A DNA stretch of 64,000 bases from assembly GCF_012911005.2 (NCBI RefSeq), contig NZ_WTVS01000022.1:22432-86431 (forward strand). Direction: 5' to 3'. Every line of letters begins with the position of its first letter. Position 1 is the first letter of the stretch. This document shows, one piece after another, positions 9,551-17,626 of this stretch. This stretch comes from Aromatoleum toluolicum. Its GTDB lineage: Bacteria > Pseudomonadota > Gammaproteobacteria > Burkholderiales > Rhodocyclaceae. The notes beneath the pieces were generated by a model. That model was not told where the DNA came from. It saw only the letters and a list, made by a program, of their open reading frames with translations, and did no database searches. Position numbers and translations under genes: made by a program.

Positions 9551-9697
9551 GATCTCTCCTTGTTATCCGTTCTGGAATCGAGACAATGACGAAGGGATGA
9601 TCCGGGATGCGAGGCAGTCGCACCGGATCGCGCGCCGAATCATAGCCCAGCACGATGGAATTGCCACGACTGCGCTGCGGTCGCGCGCCGGAAGCGT

Positions 9698-11038
9698 TCA
9701 GCGTCCTGCAACCTTCATGCGTTCGATGAGGATCGAGCCGCACAGTTTCGAGCCGCGCGGCAGCGCGTCGTTGCCGATGGCGACGATGCTGCGGAAGATG
9801 TCGCGCAGGTTGCCGGCGATGGTGATTTCTTCCACGGCGTGCTTGATCTTGCCCTTCTCGACCCAGAAGCCCGCCGCGCCACGCGAGTAATCGCCGGTGA
9901 CGTAATTGACGCCCTGGCCGAGGAGCTCGGTGACGACGAGGCCACGGTCCATGTGCTTGACCAGCGCGGCGAAATCCATATTGCCCGGCTTGACGATAAG
10001 GTTGTGCGAGCCGCCGGCGTTGCCGGTGGTCTGCAGGCCGAGCTTGCGCGCCGTGTAGGTCGACAGGAAGTAGCCCTGCAGCACGCCGTCGGTGACCACC
10101 TCGCGGTCGTGCGTGGCCACGCCGTCGCTGTCGAAGGCGCTGGAGCCGAAGCCCTTGGGCAGGTGCGGGCGCTCGGAGATGTTCACGAGCGGCGAGAACA
10201 CAGGCTGGCCGAGGCTGTCGAGCAGGAAGGACGACTTGCGGTACAGCGAGCCGCCGCTCACCGCATACACGAAGTTGCCGATCAGCGACACGGCGAGCGG
10301 CGCTTCGAACAGCACGGGTACTTCGCAGGTCTTGATCTTTTTCGCGCCGAGGCGCGCGAGCGCACGTTCGGCGGCGCGCCGGCCGACCGATTCGGCCGAC
10401 ATCAGCTCGGCGGCGTCGCGGCGCGTGTCGTACCAGTATTCGCGCTGCATGGCGTCGCCTTCCCCGGCGATGACCGAACACGACAGGCTGTGGCGCGAGC
10501 TGGCGTAGCCGCCCATGAAACCGTTGCTGTTGGCGGAGATGAAGTGCGATTCCTGCGTCGAGACGCTGGCGCCTTCGGAATTCGTGATCTTCGGGCTGGC
10601 CGCGAAGGCGGCGTCCTCACAGCTGCGCGCGGCGGCGATGGCCTCTTCGACGCTCGGGCGCCACGGGTGGTGCAGGTCGAGGTCGGGGCAGTCCGTGGCC
10701 ATCAGCGCGGCCTCGGCGAGTCCGGCGCAGGGGTCGGGGGCGGTGAAGCGCGCGATCGAGACTGCCGCGTCGACGGTCGCCTTCAAGGCCGCCTTAGAGA
10801 AATCCGAGGTGCTCGCGTGGCCGCGCTGCTGGCCGAGGTAGACGGTGACGCCGATGCCCTTGTCGCGGTTGTACTCGATCGTGTCGACTTCGCCCTTGCG
10901 CACCGTCGCGGACTGGCCGAAGCCTTCCGAGACGTCGGTTTCGCAGGCCGATGCGCCGCGCTTCTTCGCGAACTTGAGGATGTCGCTGGCGATTTCCTGC
11001 AGGCGGTCGGAGGAGAAGGAGAAGCCTTGATCGGACAT
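9698..11038 (-). CDS. pmbA: PmbA/TldE, regulatory subunit of the TldD-TldE metalloprotease
   Basis: A 446-residue protein of the U62 family. With TldD it processes modified peptides such as microcin B17 and degrades the antitoxin CcdA in enterobacteria. Family landmarks: the Tld/Pmb N-terminal domain (RKGEVDTIEYNRDKGIGV) and the C-terminal NAGGSHNLIVKPGNMDF. The partner tldD is at 39025-40470 in this same window, in a separate locus, as usual. I chose the ATG at 11038 (MSDQGFSFSS). The divergent neighbour darP starts 61 bases away, the same arrangement as in many beta- and gammaproteobacteria. Confidence 0.95.
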   Translation of the reverse strand: MSDQGFSFSSDRLQEIASDILKFAKKRGASACETDVSEGFGQSATVRKGEVDTIEYNRDKGIGVTVYLGQQRGHASTSDFSKAALKATVDAAVSIARFTAPDPCAGLAEAALMATDCPDLDLHHPWRPSVEEAIAAARSCEDAAFAASPKITNSEGASVSTQESHFISANSNGFMGGYASSRHSLSCSVIAGEGDAMQREYWYDTRRDAAELMSAESVGRRAAERALARLGAKKIKTCEVPVLFEAPLAVSLIGNFVYAVSGGSLYRKSSFLLDSLGQPVFSPLVNISERPHLPKGFGSSAFDSDGVATHDREVVTDGVLQGYFLSTYTARKLGLQTTGNAGGSHNLIVKPGNMDFAALVKHMDRGLVVTELLGQGVNYVTGDYSRGAAGFWVEKGKIKHAVEEITIAGNLRDIFRSIVAIGNDALPRGSKLCGSILIERMKVAGR

Positions 11039-11099
11039 GGGCGGGAGACCGTTGAGCAAAGGCTATAATCTTACCCCGTTCCCACCGACTGTACTTTTC

Positions 11100-11678
11100 A
11101 TGAGCCACGCGCACCACGACGAAATGCTGCCGGACGACGATTCGGGCGTTCCGGAGCCGCCCAGCAAGAGCCAGCGCAAACGCGAGATGCATGCGCTGCA
11201 GGATCTGGGCGAGCAGCTGGTGGCCTTGTCGCTGGACCAGCTGAAGAAGGTGCCGCTGCCCGAGTCGCTCGCCGATGCGGTGCGCGAGGCGAAGCGCATC
11301 ACCAGCCACGAGGGGCGGCGGCGCCAGATGCAGTATGTCGGCAAGCTGATGCGCAACGTCGATCCGGCGCCGATCCAGGCGCAGCTGGATGTTTTCAACG
11401 GCATCTCGAAGGCCGAGATCGCACGCCAGCACCGCCTGGAGCGCCTGCGCGCCGAGCTGCTCGAAGACGAGAAGACGCTGCAGGCGATCGGCGAGCAGTG
11501 GCCCGAGGCGGACTTCCAGCAGCTGCGCACGTTGCGCCGCAACGCGCTCAAGGAGCGCGAGCTGAACAAGCCGCCGCGCGCGTTCCGCGAGATCTTCCGC
11601 ATCCTGCGCGACCTCGATGCCGGGGCGGGCCAAGGTGGTGGAGAGGACGCCGCGGTCGACGCTGCCGCCGACGAATGA
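11100..11678 (+). CDS. darP: DarP/YjgA, ribosome-associated protein (DUF615)
   Basis: A 192-residue acidic and basic helical protein. In E. coli, DarP (YjgA) assists late assembly of the 50S subunit. Family features: an acidic N-terminus (HHDEMLPDDD), then SKSQRKREMHALQDLGE and the repeated helices LIPLALADAV-like (KKVPLPESLADAV), and the C-terminal KPPRAFREIFRILRDL. The ATG at 11100 gives the family start. It is divergent from pmbA, and mog begins 28 bases after its stop, suggesting co-transcription. Confidence 0.93.
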   Translation: MSHAHHDEMLPDDDSGVPEPPSKSQRKREMHALQDLGEQLVALSLDQLKKVPLPESLADAVREAKRITSHEGRRRQMQYVGKLMRNVDPAPIQAQLDVFNGISKAEIARQHRLERLRAELLEDEKTLQAIGEQWPEADFQQLRTLRRNALKERELNKPPRAFREIFRILRDLDAGAGQGGGEDAAVDAAADE

Positions 11679-11706
11679 GCCGAAGAATGTGGGATATGGA
11701 GGCACG

Positions 11707-12297
11707 ATGAGGGAAGAAATCACCATCGGCCTGGTCTCGATCAGCGACCGGGCTTCCGACGGGACCTACGAGGATCAGGGCATCCCGGCGCTGCAGGACT
11801 GGCTCGCGAAGGCGCTGACTTCGCCGTGGCGCGCGGAGACGCGGCTGATTCCGGACGAGCGGCCGATGATCGAGCGCACGCTGCTCGATCTCGCCGACAC
11901 CGCGGGCTGCTCGCTGATCCTGACGACCGGCGGCACCGGACCGGCGGTGCGCGACGTGACGCCGGAGGCGACACTGGCGGTGGGCGAGAAGGAGATGCCC
12001 GGCTTCGGCGAGGAGATGCGCCGCATCAGCCTGAACTTCGTGCCCACCGCGATCCTGTCGCGGCAGGTCGCGGTGATTCGCGGCAAGTGCCTGATCGTGA
12101 ACCTGCCGGGGCAGCCGAAGTCGATCCGCGAGACGCTGGAAGGCTTGCGTGAGGCCGACGGTACGGTCGCGCACGTCGGCATCTTCGCGGCCATTCCCTA
12201 TTGCATCGATCTCATCGGCGGGCCTTACGTCGAGACCGACGAGGCCGTGATCAAGGCTTTCCGGCCGAAGAACGCGATCCGGCCGAAGCAGGGCTGA
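11707..12297 (+). CDS. mog: Molybdopterin adenylyltransferase
   Basis: A 196-residue MogA-type enzyme that adenylylates molybdopterin, activating it for molybdate insertion. It shows the MoCF-domain signatures SISDRASDGTYEDQGIP near the N-terminus, LTTGGTGPAVRDVTPEAT near residue 75 and NLPGQPKSIRE near residue 135. The ATG at 11707 is preceded by GGAGGC. Downstream lies a long palindromic repeat shared as the boundary with convergent msrQ. The msrP product two genes away uses a molybdopterin cofactor, but this neighbourhood may be coincidental. Confidence 0.94.
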   Translation: MREEITIGLVSISDRASDGTYEDQGIPALQDWLAKALTSPWRAETRLIPDERPMIERTLLDLADTAGCSLILTTGGTGPAVRDVTPEATLAVGEKEMPGFGEEMRRISLNFVPTAILSRQVAVIRGKCLIVNLPGQPKSIRETLEGLREADGTVAHVGIFAAIPYCIDLIGGPYVETDEAVIKAFRPKNAIRPKQG

Positions 12298-12325
12298 GCG
12301 GCCAAGGCGATCACGAGCGCCGTGT

Positions 12326-12421
12326 TCCTCCCCCTTCAAGGGGGAGGTTAGGAGGGGGATGGGTTTCGGCGACGGCTGCGTAACCCATCCCCACCCCAGC
12401 CCTCCCCTTGAAGGGGAGGGA
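12326..12421. repeat. REP-like palindromic repeat between convergent mog and msrQ
   Basis: Two arms of about 40 bases (12326-12365 and 12381-12421) form an imperfect inverted repeat around a 15-base centre. Each arm itself contains a small palindrome (CCTTCAAGG-type core flanked by C and G runs). The element ends in ATGGGTT/AACCCAT next to the centre. It lies exactly between two converging genes, so it may act as a bidirectional transcription barrier. The sequence style is that of dispersed intergenic repeats of GC-rich proteobacteria. Confidence 0.8.
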
Positions 12422-12470
12422 GCGACCGTGCAGTACTCAACCTGACATCACGTAATTGCTTGCCTGCGTA

Positions 12471-13154
12471 CTAATAGCGCGGTGATTTCGCGACCAGCGG
12501 GATGACCTTCCCGCCCGGCATCGGGCGCGGCATGCTCGCCGCGATCTGGCGGCGGCGCTCCTGCTCGCGCCACCAGCCGCGCATGCCGAGGAGGGCGGCG
12601 AGGATCAGGCCGTAGATCATCGGTTCGAGGATGTCGGCCTTCACCAGCCACCAGTAATGCACGATCGCGAGGATGCCGATCGCGTACACGGAGCGGTGCA
12701 GCGACTGCCAGCGGCGTCCGCCGAGGCGCCGGATCGCGTAGTTGTTCGACGTGACGGCGAGCGGGATCAGCAGCACGAAGGCGGAAAAGCCCACGGTGAT
12801 GAAGGGCCGCTTCATGATGTCGTGCGCGATCGATTGCAGGTCGAAGAACTGGTCGAGCCAGAAGTACGTCGTGAAGTGCAGGCTGGCGTAGAAGAACGCG
12901 AACAGGCCCAGCATGCGGCGCAGGCGCAGCAGCCAGTTGAGCCCGGTGAGCTTGCGCAGCGGCGTGACGGCGAGCGTGATGAGCAGGAAGCGCAGCGTCC
13001 AGTCGCCGCTGCCGCGCGTGATCGCCTCGATGGGGTTGGCGCCGAGGGCGTCGTCGAACCAGCGCTGCATATAGAGCGCGAACGGCACGAGGCACAGGGC
13101 AAACAGCAGGGCCTTGATCGCGGCGAGCTGGGCGGCGGACGGGGGCTTGGTCAT
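12471..13154 (-). CDS. msrQ: MsrQ, haem-binding membrane subunit of periplasmic Met-sulfoxide reductase
   Basis: A 227-residue inner-membrane b-type haem protein that passes electrons from the quinone pool to MsrP. About six hydrophobic helices are visible, with conserved His residues in ASLHFTTYFWLDQ (near residue 90), LHRSVYAIG (near 150) and VHYWWLVKADI (near 164), the last being typical of MsrQ (YedZ). The start at 13154 (MTKPPSAAQ) lies 8 bases after the end of msrP, so the two genes are one transcription unit. Confidence 0.95.
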   Translation of the reverse strand: MTKPPSAAQLAAIKALLFALCLVPFALYMQRWFDDALGANPIEAITRGSGDWTLRFLLITLAVTPLRKLTGLNWLLRLRRMLGLFAFFYASLHFTTYFWLDQFFDLQSIAHDIMKRPFITVGFSAFVLLIPLAVTSNNYAIRRLGGRRWQSLHRSVYAIGILAIVHYWWLVKADILEPMIYGLILAALLGMRGWWREQERRRQIAASMPRPMPGGKVIPLVAKSPRY

Positions 13155-13162
13155 CGGGCGGG

Positions 13163-14107
13163 TCAGAAGGACTTGCGCAGGTCCATGCCCTGGTACAGGC
13201 TCGCAACCTGTTCGGCATAGCCGTTGAACATCAGCGTCGGGCGCTTGCGGAATTCGCCTATCCGTCGCTCGGTCGCCTGGCTCCAGCGCGGGTGGTCGAC
13301 GTTCGGGTTCACGTTCGAATAGAAGCCGTACTCGCTCGGCGCGGACTTGTTCCACGCGGTGCGGGGTTCCTTGTCGACGAGACGGATCGCGACGATGGAT
13401 TTGGCGCTCTTGAAGCCGTATTTCCACGGCACGACGACGCGCACCGGCGCGCCGTTCTGGTTCGGCAGCACCTCCCCGTACAGGCCGAGTGTGAGCAGCG
13501 TCAGCGGATGCATCGCCTCGTCCATGCGCAGGCCCTCCGTGTAGGGCCAGTCGAGCACCGGGCGGCGCAGCATGATTTTCGGGTCGTAGTGGGTGACGAA
13601 CTCGACGTACTTCGCGCTGCCTTGCGGATCGACCTGCCTGAGCAGCGCTGACAGCGGAAACCCGACCCACGGGATCACCATCGACCACGCCTCGACGCAG
13701 CGCAGGCGGTAGATGCGTTCCTCGAGCGGCGCGAGCTTGAGCAGCTCGTCGATGTCGAAGGTGCGAGGCTTGCCGGCCAGCCCCTCGACGCGCACCGTCC
13801 ACGGACGCACCGCGAGCTTGCCGGCGTTCGCGGCGGGGTCTTCCTTGTCGGTGCCGAATTCGTAGTAGTTGTTGTAAGTCGTGACCGACTTGTACGGCGT
13901 CTGGGGCTCGTCGCTGCTGAAGGGCGAACGCGCCAGCGGACCGAGCTTGGCTGCGGCGGCGCGCGCTTCGGCTGGAAGTCCGGCCCACATCGCGGCACCG
14001 GCGGCGAGTGTCGCACCGGCGCCGACGAGGAAGCGCCGCCGGTCCTCGAACAGGGCTCGCGGGGTGATTTCCGACGGCAGGATGTCGCTGGGCTTGAGGA
14101 TTCGCAT
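13163..14107 (-). CDS. msrP: MsrP, periplasmic molybdenum methionine-sulfoxide reductase
   Basis: A 314-residue sulfite-oxidase-family catalytic subunit that repairs oxidised methionines in periplasmic proteins. A twin-arginine signal ([11 protein letters not shown] near residue 23, then an Ala-rich core) sends it folded across the membrane. The molybdopterin-ligating cysteine is in [11 protein letters not shown] near residue 140. Other landmarks are [23 protein letters not shown] and [17 protein letters not shown] [13 protein letters not shown]. It is followed directly by msrQ. The sigma/anti-sigma pair upstream suggests regulated expression, as known in Azospira suillum, where an ECF factor drives the homologous genes in response to hypochlorite. 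Confidence 0.96.
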   Translation of the reverse strand: MRILKPSDILPSEITPRALFEDRRRFLVGAGATLAAGAAMWAGLPAEARAAAAKLGPLARSPFSSDEPQTPYKSVTTYNNYYEFGTDKEDPAANAGKLAVRPWTVRVEGLAGKPRTFDIDELLKLAPLEERIYRLRCVEAWSMVIPWVGFPLSALLRQVDPQGSAKYVEFVTHYDPKIMLRRPVLDWPYTEGLRMDEAMHPLTLLTLGLYGEVLPNQNGAPVRVVVPWKYGFKSAKSIVAIRLVDKEPRTAWNKSAPSEYGFYSNVNPNVDHPRWSQATERRIGEFRKRPTLMFNGYAEQVASLYQGMDLRKSF

Positions 14108-14183
14108 CGCGTCACGTCATGGGGAGAAAGATTGCTCATTCGGCATCTGCATGATGCCGAAGTTCCGGTTGAGTGGGGAATCT

Positions 14184-14202
14184 GCCCCGCTCGATGCGGG
14201 GC
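14184..14202 (-). terminator. Hairpin after the anti-sigma gene, weak terminator candidate
   Basis: A perfect 7-bp stem (GCCCCGC with GCGGGGC) and 5-base loop lie 5 bases beyond the anti-sigma stop codon. No T-run follows. A second palindrome (TTCGGCAT at 14139-14146 with ATGCCGAA at 14154-14161) sits between it and msrP and could be an operator. Confidence 0.35.
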
Positions 14203-14207
14203 GACCG

Positions 14208-14975
14208 TCAGGGCGCGATCTGGTGATAGACGCTGTTCGCGAGCGGCAGCAGCGTGTCGCGGCCGAACTGGCCGGACAGCGCATAGGCGAAGCGGCCGTC
14301 CACCCAGTAGAACACGCCCACTTCGCCCTGCTGCGCGTAGCGGAACGCGGTCGTGCCGGCGCCGTCGTCGCGCACGCTGAGGTACAGCGTGAGGCGGCGT
14401 CCGCCGTCGTTCTCGTACATGAACTGGGCGCTGGGGCCGTCGGTCGCCGGCAGCAGGCGCCCGCCGAGCAGCGCGAAGCCCTGCTCGCGCAGGTCGGGCA
14501 GTTTCACCGGGGCGCCGAGGCGCTTCGTCAGCCAGGCGACGAGATGCTGTTCCTGGTCCGCGCCGACTTCGACGGGATGGCGGACTTCGGGCGCATACAC
14601 CGCGTGGGCGACCGCGGCGCGATGCGGCAGGGATGCGAGGGTGTCGCCATCGGGGGCGGAGGTCTGACCCAGGTGGTAGCCGACACCGGCGCCCGCAAGC
14701 GCGCCGACGGTCATCCAGGCGGCAACGGCGGCGAACCGGAGCGTCCGCACGGGGCGGCGCCGTTCGAGCGAGGCACGCAGGTGTGACGGGACCGGCTCGG
14801 CGAGGAGCGGATCGTAGGCGCTGCGCAGCGCTTCGCTATCTGCGCGCCACCCGTCGATGCGCGCGGCGCGTGTCGGATCCTCGGCCAGCCAGGCGTCGAC
14901 CTCGGCGCGGCGGGCGGCGTCGAGTCGCCGGTCGACCCAGGCGTGCAGATCGTCTTCGCAGATCGGGCGTGGCAT
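14208..14975 (-). CDS. Anti-sigma factor, single transmembrane helix
   Basis: A 255-residue protein with a short cytosolic N-terminal domain (CEDDLHAWVDRRLDAARR), one transmembrane helix near residues 80-104 (AAVAAWMTVGALAGAGVGYHLG) and a periplasmic C-terminal domain. It lies 2 bases after the ECF sigma gene, the classical arrangement of membrane anti-sigma factors. The helix-rich N-terminus resembles the anti-sigma domain fold but lacks the HxxxCxxC zinc motif. The periplasmic part has the segment VEVGADQEQHLVAWLTKRLG split here as EVGADQEQH and LVAWLTKRLG, seen in related predicted anti-sigma proteins. It probably holds the sigma factor inactive until periplasmic oxidative stress. Confidence 0.85.
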   Translation of the reverse strand: MPRPICEDDLHAWVDRRLDAARRAEVDAWLAEDPTRAARIDGWRADSEALRSAYDPLLAEPVPSHLRASLERRRPVRTLRFAAVAAWMTVGALAGAGVGYHLGQTSAPDGDTLASLPHRAAVAHAVYAPEVRHPVEVGADQEQHLVAWLTKRLGAPVKLPDLREQGFALLGGRLLPATDGPSAQFMYENDGGRRLTLYLSVRDDGAGTTAFRYAQQGEVGVFYWVDGRFAYALSGQFGRDTLLPLANSVYHQIAP

Positions 14976-14977
14976 GG

Positions 14978-15481
14978 CTATTTCACAACCTTCAGATAGT
15001 CGGGTACGGCGGATTGCCCGGCGAGCACCTGACGCAGGCGCTCGCGCGCACGGGACAGGCGCGACATGACGGTGCCGATGGGCGTGCCCAGAATGCGGGC
15101 GGTGTCCTCGTAGCTCATGTCTTCCAGCGCGACGAGCAGCAGGACTTCACGCTGCTCGGGGGACAGCTGCTGCAGGGCGCGTTCCAGTTCGCGCAGCTCG
15201 ATGCCGTCCAGTTGTTGGGGGCGTACCGCGACCTCGGGCAGGTCTTCGGGGGGACGGAAGTCCATGGCGCCCGCGGCGCGGTACTGGTTCACGAACACGT
15301 TGTGCATCATCGTCAGCAACCAGGCGCGCAGGTTGCCCGGGCGCCACAGGCGACCTTTCAGCAGGGCGCGTTCGAGCGTGTCCTGCACAAGGTCGTCGGC
15401 ACGTGCGGCGTCGCCCGTCAGGCCGCGCGCATAGCGGCGCAGGCGCGGGATTTCGGCGAGAAGGGCGTCGTCGGAGAACAT
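14978..15481 (-). CDS. ECF (group 4) RNA polymerase sigma factor
   Basis: A 167-residue sigma-70 family protein with only regions 2 and 4. Region 2 includes ADDLVQDTLERAL (near residue 28) and LRAWLLTMMHNVFVNQYR. Region 4 has the helix-turn-helix MSYEDTARILGTPIGTVMSRLSRARERL near 120-147, split here as MSYEDTARILG and PIGTVMSRLSRARERL. An anti-sigma gene follows 2 bases downstream. Placement upstream of msrPQ suggests a periplasmic oxidation regulon, comparable in logic to the SigF/NrsF-controlled msrP locus of Azospira suillum, although the anti-sigma protein here is a different, single-helix type. Confidence 0.93.
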   Translation of the reverse strand: MFSDDALLAEIPRLRRYARGLTGDAARADDLVQDTLERALLKGRLWRPGNLRAWLLTMMHNVFVNQYRAAGAMDFRPPEDLPEVAVRPQQLDGIELRELERALQQLSPEQREVLLLVALEDMSYEDTARILGTPIGTVMSRLSRARERLRQVLAGQSAVPDYLKVVK

Positions 15482-15493
15482 GCAGGGCGGCGG

Positions 15494-15568
15494 TCAGGGG
15501 CGGGCGGTGTGCCAGCCGGTGTTGGTTCCGTCGTCGACGGTGCGGCCGGGCAGGCGGCGCATGTTCAT
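15494..15568 (-). CDS. Possible 24-residue peptide upstream of the ECF sigma gene
   Basis: A short ORF reads MNMRRLPGRTVDD and ends TGWHTARP before TGA. The ATG at 15568 is preceded by GAGGAG at 8-9 bases, a good ribosome site. Its stop lies 12 bases before the sigma-factor start codon, so it could be a coupled leader peptide or simply the first gene of the operon. It is not methionine-rich, unlike the MrpX peptide of the Azospira locus. No homologue is recognised. Chance occurrence cannot be excluded. Confidence 0.4.
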   Translation of the reverse strand: MNMRRLPGRTVDDGTNTGWHTARP

Positions 15569-15742
15569 GCTCGGGCTCCTCGATGGTGGCTGGTAATGCA
15601 TGAACAGGCCGGCCGCGGGGTTTATTCCGCCGCGGCTCCGTCATCCGCCGTCAAGGCGTGTCACGCGGTCGGGAGCCACGGCGGACGCCAATCTTCGGCT
15701 AGAATCGAACGCTTGCCAACGCCACTCTGCAGAGTTTTCGCC

Positions 15743-16828
15743 ATGTCCGCTTCAGTCAAGATCCACATCGACGACGTCCGCATCAAGGAAATCAAGGAGC
15801 TGGTGCCGCCTGCGCACGTGCTGCGCGAGTTTCCGGCGACCCCGAAGTCGGCGGAAGTGGCGTTCGAGGCGCGTCAGGCGATCCATCGCATCCTGTACGG
15901 CGCCGACGATCGGCTGCTGGTCGTGATCGGGCCGTGCTCGATCCATGATCTCGACGCGGCGCTCGAATACGGGCGCAAGCTGAAGGCCGAGGCGGCCCGC
16001 TTCAAGGACGAACTCCTCGTCGTGATGCGCGTGTATTTCGAGAAGCCGCGCACCACGGTCGGCTGGAAGGGGCTGATCAACGACCCGTATCTCGACAACA
16101 GCTTCCGCATCAACGAAGGCGTGCGCATCGCACGCAAGCTGCTGTGGGAAATCAACGAGATGGGCCTGCCGGCCGGGACCGAGTTCCTCGACATGATCAC
16201 GCCCCAGTACATCGGCGACCTGATCTCGTGGGGGGCGATCGGCGCGCGCACGACCGAGAGCCAGGTGCACCGCGAGCTCGCGTCGGGGCTGTCGTGCCCG
16301 GTCGGGTTCAAGAACGGCACCGACGGCAACGTGAAGATCGCCGTCGATGCGATCAAGGCCGCGCAGTCGCCGCACCATTTCCTGTCGGTGACCAAGGCGG
16401 GGCATTCGGCGATCGTTTCGACGATGGGCAACGAGGATTGCCACGTGATCCTGCGCGGCGGCAAGGCGCCGAACTACGATGCGGCGAGTGTCGACGCGGC
16501 ATGCAGGGAACTGGCGGCGTCGGGGGTGCCGGGCAAGGTCATGATCGACTTCTCGCATGCCAATAGCCGCAAGCAGCACCGGCTGCAGATCGACGTCGCG
16601 CGCGATGTCGGCGCGCAGATGGCTGCGGGCGAGGACCGCATCATCGGCGTCATGGTCGAGTCGCACCTGAAGGACGGGCGCCAGGATCTGGTGCCGGGCA
16701 AGGAGCTCGAGTACGGCAAGAGCATCACCGATGCGTGCATCGGCTGGGAGGACAGCGTTACGGTTCTCGAGATCCTTGCCGAGGCGGTGCGCCAGCGGCG
16801 CGTGAGCCACGGCGCCGATCTGGAGTAA
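15743..16828 (+). CDS. aroG: 3-deoxy-7-phosphoheptulonate synthase, class I (AroG type)
   Basis: A 361-residue enzyme that condenses phosphoenolpyruvate and erythrose 4-phosphate, the first step of aromatic amino acid synthesis. Conserved motifs: VVIGPCSIHDLDAALEYG near residue 53 (metal-binding Cys in GPCSIHD), MRVYFEKPRTTVGWKG near 92, GARTTESQVHRELASG near 168, and VMIDFSHANSRKQ near 266. The N-terminal extension (VRIKEIKELVPP) is characteristic of the feedback-regulated E. coli AroF/G/H class. The ATG at 15743 gives the family start. Which aromatic amino acid inhibits it cannot be read directly. Confidence 0.96.
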   Translation: MSASVKIHIDDVRIKEIKELVPPAHVLREFPATPKSAEVAFEARQAIHRILYGADDRLLVVIGPCSIHDLDAALEYGRKLKAEAARFKDELLVVMRVYFEKPRTTVGWKGLINDPYLDNSFRINEGVRIARKLLWEINEMGLPAGTEFLDMITPQYIGDLISWGAIGARTTESQVHRELASGLSCPVGFKNGTDGNVKIAVDAIKAAQSPHHFLSVTKAGHSAIVSTMGNEDCHVILRGGKAPNYDAASVDAACRELAASGVPGKVMIDFSHANSRKQHRLQIDVARDVGAQMAAGEDRIIGVMVESHLKDGRQDLVPGKELEYGKSITDACIGWEDSVTVLEILAEAVRQRRVSHGADLE

Positions 16829-16837
16829 GGCGGGTTT

Positions 16838-16861
16838 CCGCGCCGGTGTGGTCCGGCGCGG
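16838..16861. terminator. Hairpin between convergent aroG and pduO
   Basis: A perfect 9-bp stem (CCGCGCCGG with CCGGCGCGG) around a 6-base loop lies 9 bases after the aroG stop. There is no T-run, so termination activity is uncertain. It sits between two converging genes. Confidence 0.45.
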
Positions 16862-16897
16862 CTAGATGATTCGGTCTCTCCGGGCGGCCCGTCCGGG

Positions 16898-17449
16898 TCA
16901 GGCGTTCTTGCGCTTCTGCCACAGCACGTCGCCGCGGCCGCCGGCACGGTTGAGCACGCGGCCGAGCACGAACAGCAGGTCCGAGAGGCGGTTCAGGTAC
17001 TGGCGCGGACCGTCATTCACCGCCTCTTCGAGCGCCAGCGCGACGAGCGCGCGTTCGGCGCGCCGGCACACCGTGCGTGCGTGATGCGCGAGCGCGGCGG
17101 GACGGGTGCCGCCGGGCAGGATGAAGTCCTTGAGCGGCTCCAGAGGTTCGTTGAGGCGGTCGAGTTCCTGTTCGAGCTTCTCGACCTGCTTCGTCGTGAT
17201 CATGCTCATGCCCGGGATGCACACTTCGCCGCCGAGGTCGAAGAGGTCATGCTGCGCGTCGGTCAGCAGCGAGCGCACGTCTTCGGGCAGTTCCTCGCAC
17301 AGCAGCACGCCGATGGCGGCATTGAGTTCATCGACTTCCCCGAGGGCATGGATGCGCAGGCTGTTCTTCGACACGCGCTTGCCGTCGCCCAGTCCGGTGG
17401 TGCCGGCGTCGCCGGTGCGGGTGTAGATCTTCGAAAGTCGATGTCCCAT
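16898..17449 (-). CDS. pduO: Cob(I)alamin adenosyltransferase, PduO type
   Basis: A 183-residue ATP:corrinoid adenosyltransferase that makes adenosylcobalamin. N-terminal nucleotide-binding segment KIYTRTGDAGTTGLGDGKR and the C-terminal RRAERALVALALEEAV, RQYLNRLSDLLFVLGRVLN are diagnostic of the PduO (not CobA) family. It is a stand-alone gene here, divergent from alaS. No B12 riboswitch is evident in the 168 bases before alaS. Confidence 0.94.
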   Translation of the reverse strand: MGHRLSKIYTRTGDAGTTGLGDGKRVSKNSLRIHALGEVDELNAAIGVLLCEELPEDVRSLLTDAQHDLFDLGGEVCIPGMSMITTKQVEKLEQELDRLNEPLEPLKDFILPGGTRPAALAHHARTVCRRAERALVALALEEAVNDGPRQYLNRLSDLLFVLGRVLNRAGGRGDVLWQKRKNA

Positions 17450-17626
17450 GGGGTTGATCCGTTATTTTGAGCTGGAAGGACCGAAATTATAGGCGATGGC
17501 CGCGCTGCGCATGGCGCCGGGCTTCGCCTGCGTCCGTTTCATCGGCTTACCGGGCAGGCATCGGTTAGAATCGTCGCTTCCGAACGACGCGGCGCCGATG
17601 CGGGGCCGCACAACCGAATGCCAGCC

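Noticed and set aside
9551..9697. TGGCA motif upstream of the second dctP gene as a sigma-54 promoter
   Set aside because: The nearest GC is 12 bases away from the CC on the plus strand instead of the required 10, so spacing fails.
12471..13988. A fused 505-codon frame reading through msrP in another phase into msrQ
   Set aside because: The first 275 codons are out of frame with msrP and meaningless. Only the part from 13154 onward is the real msrQ.
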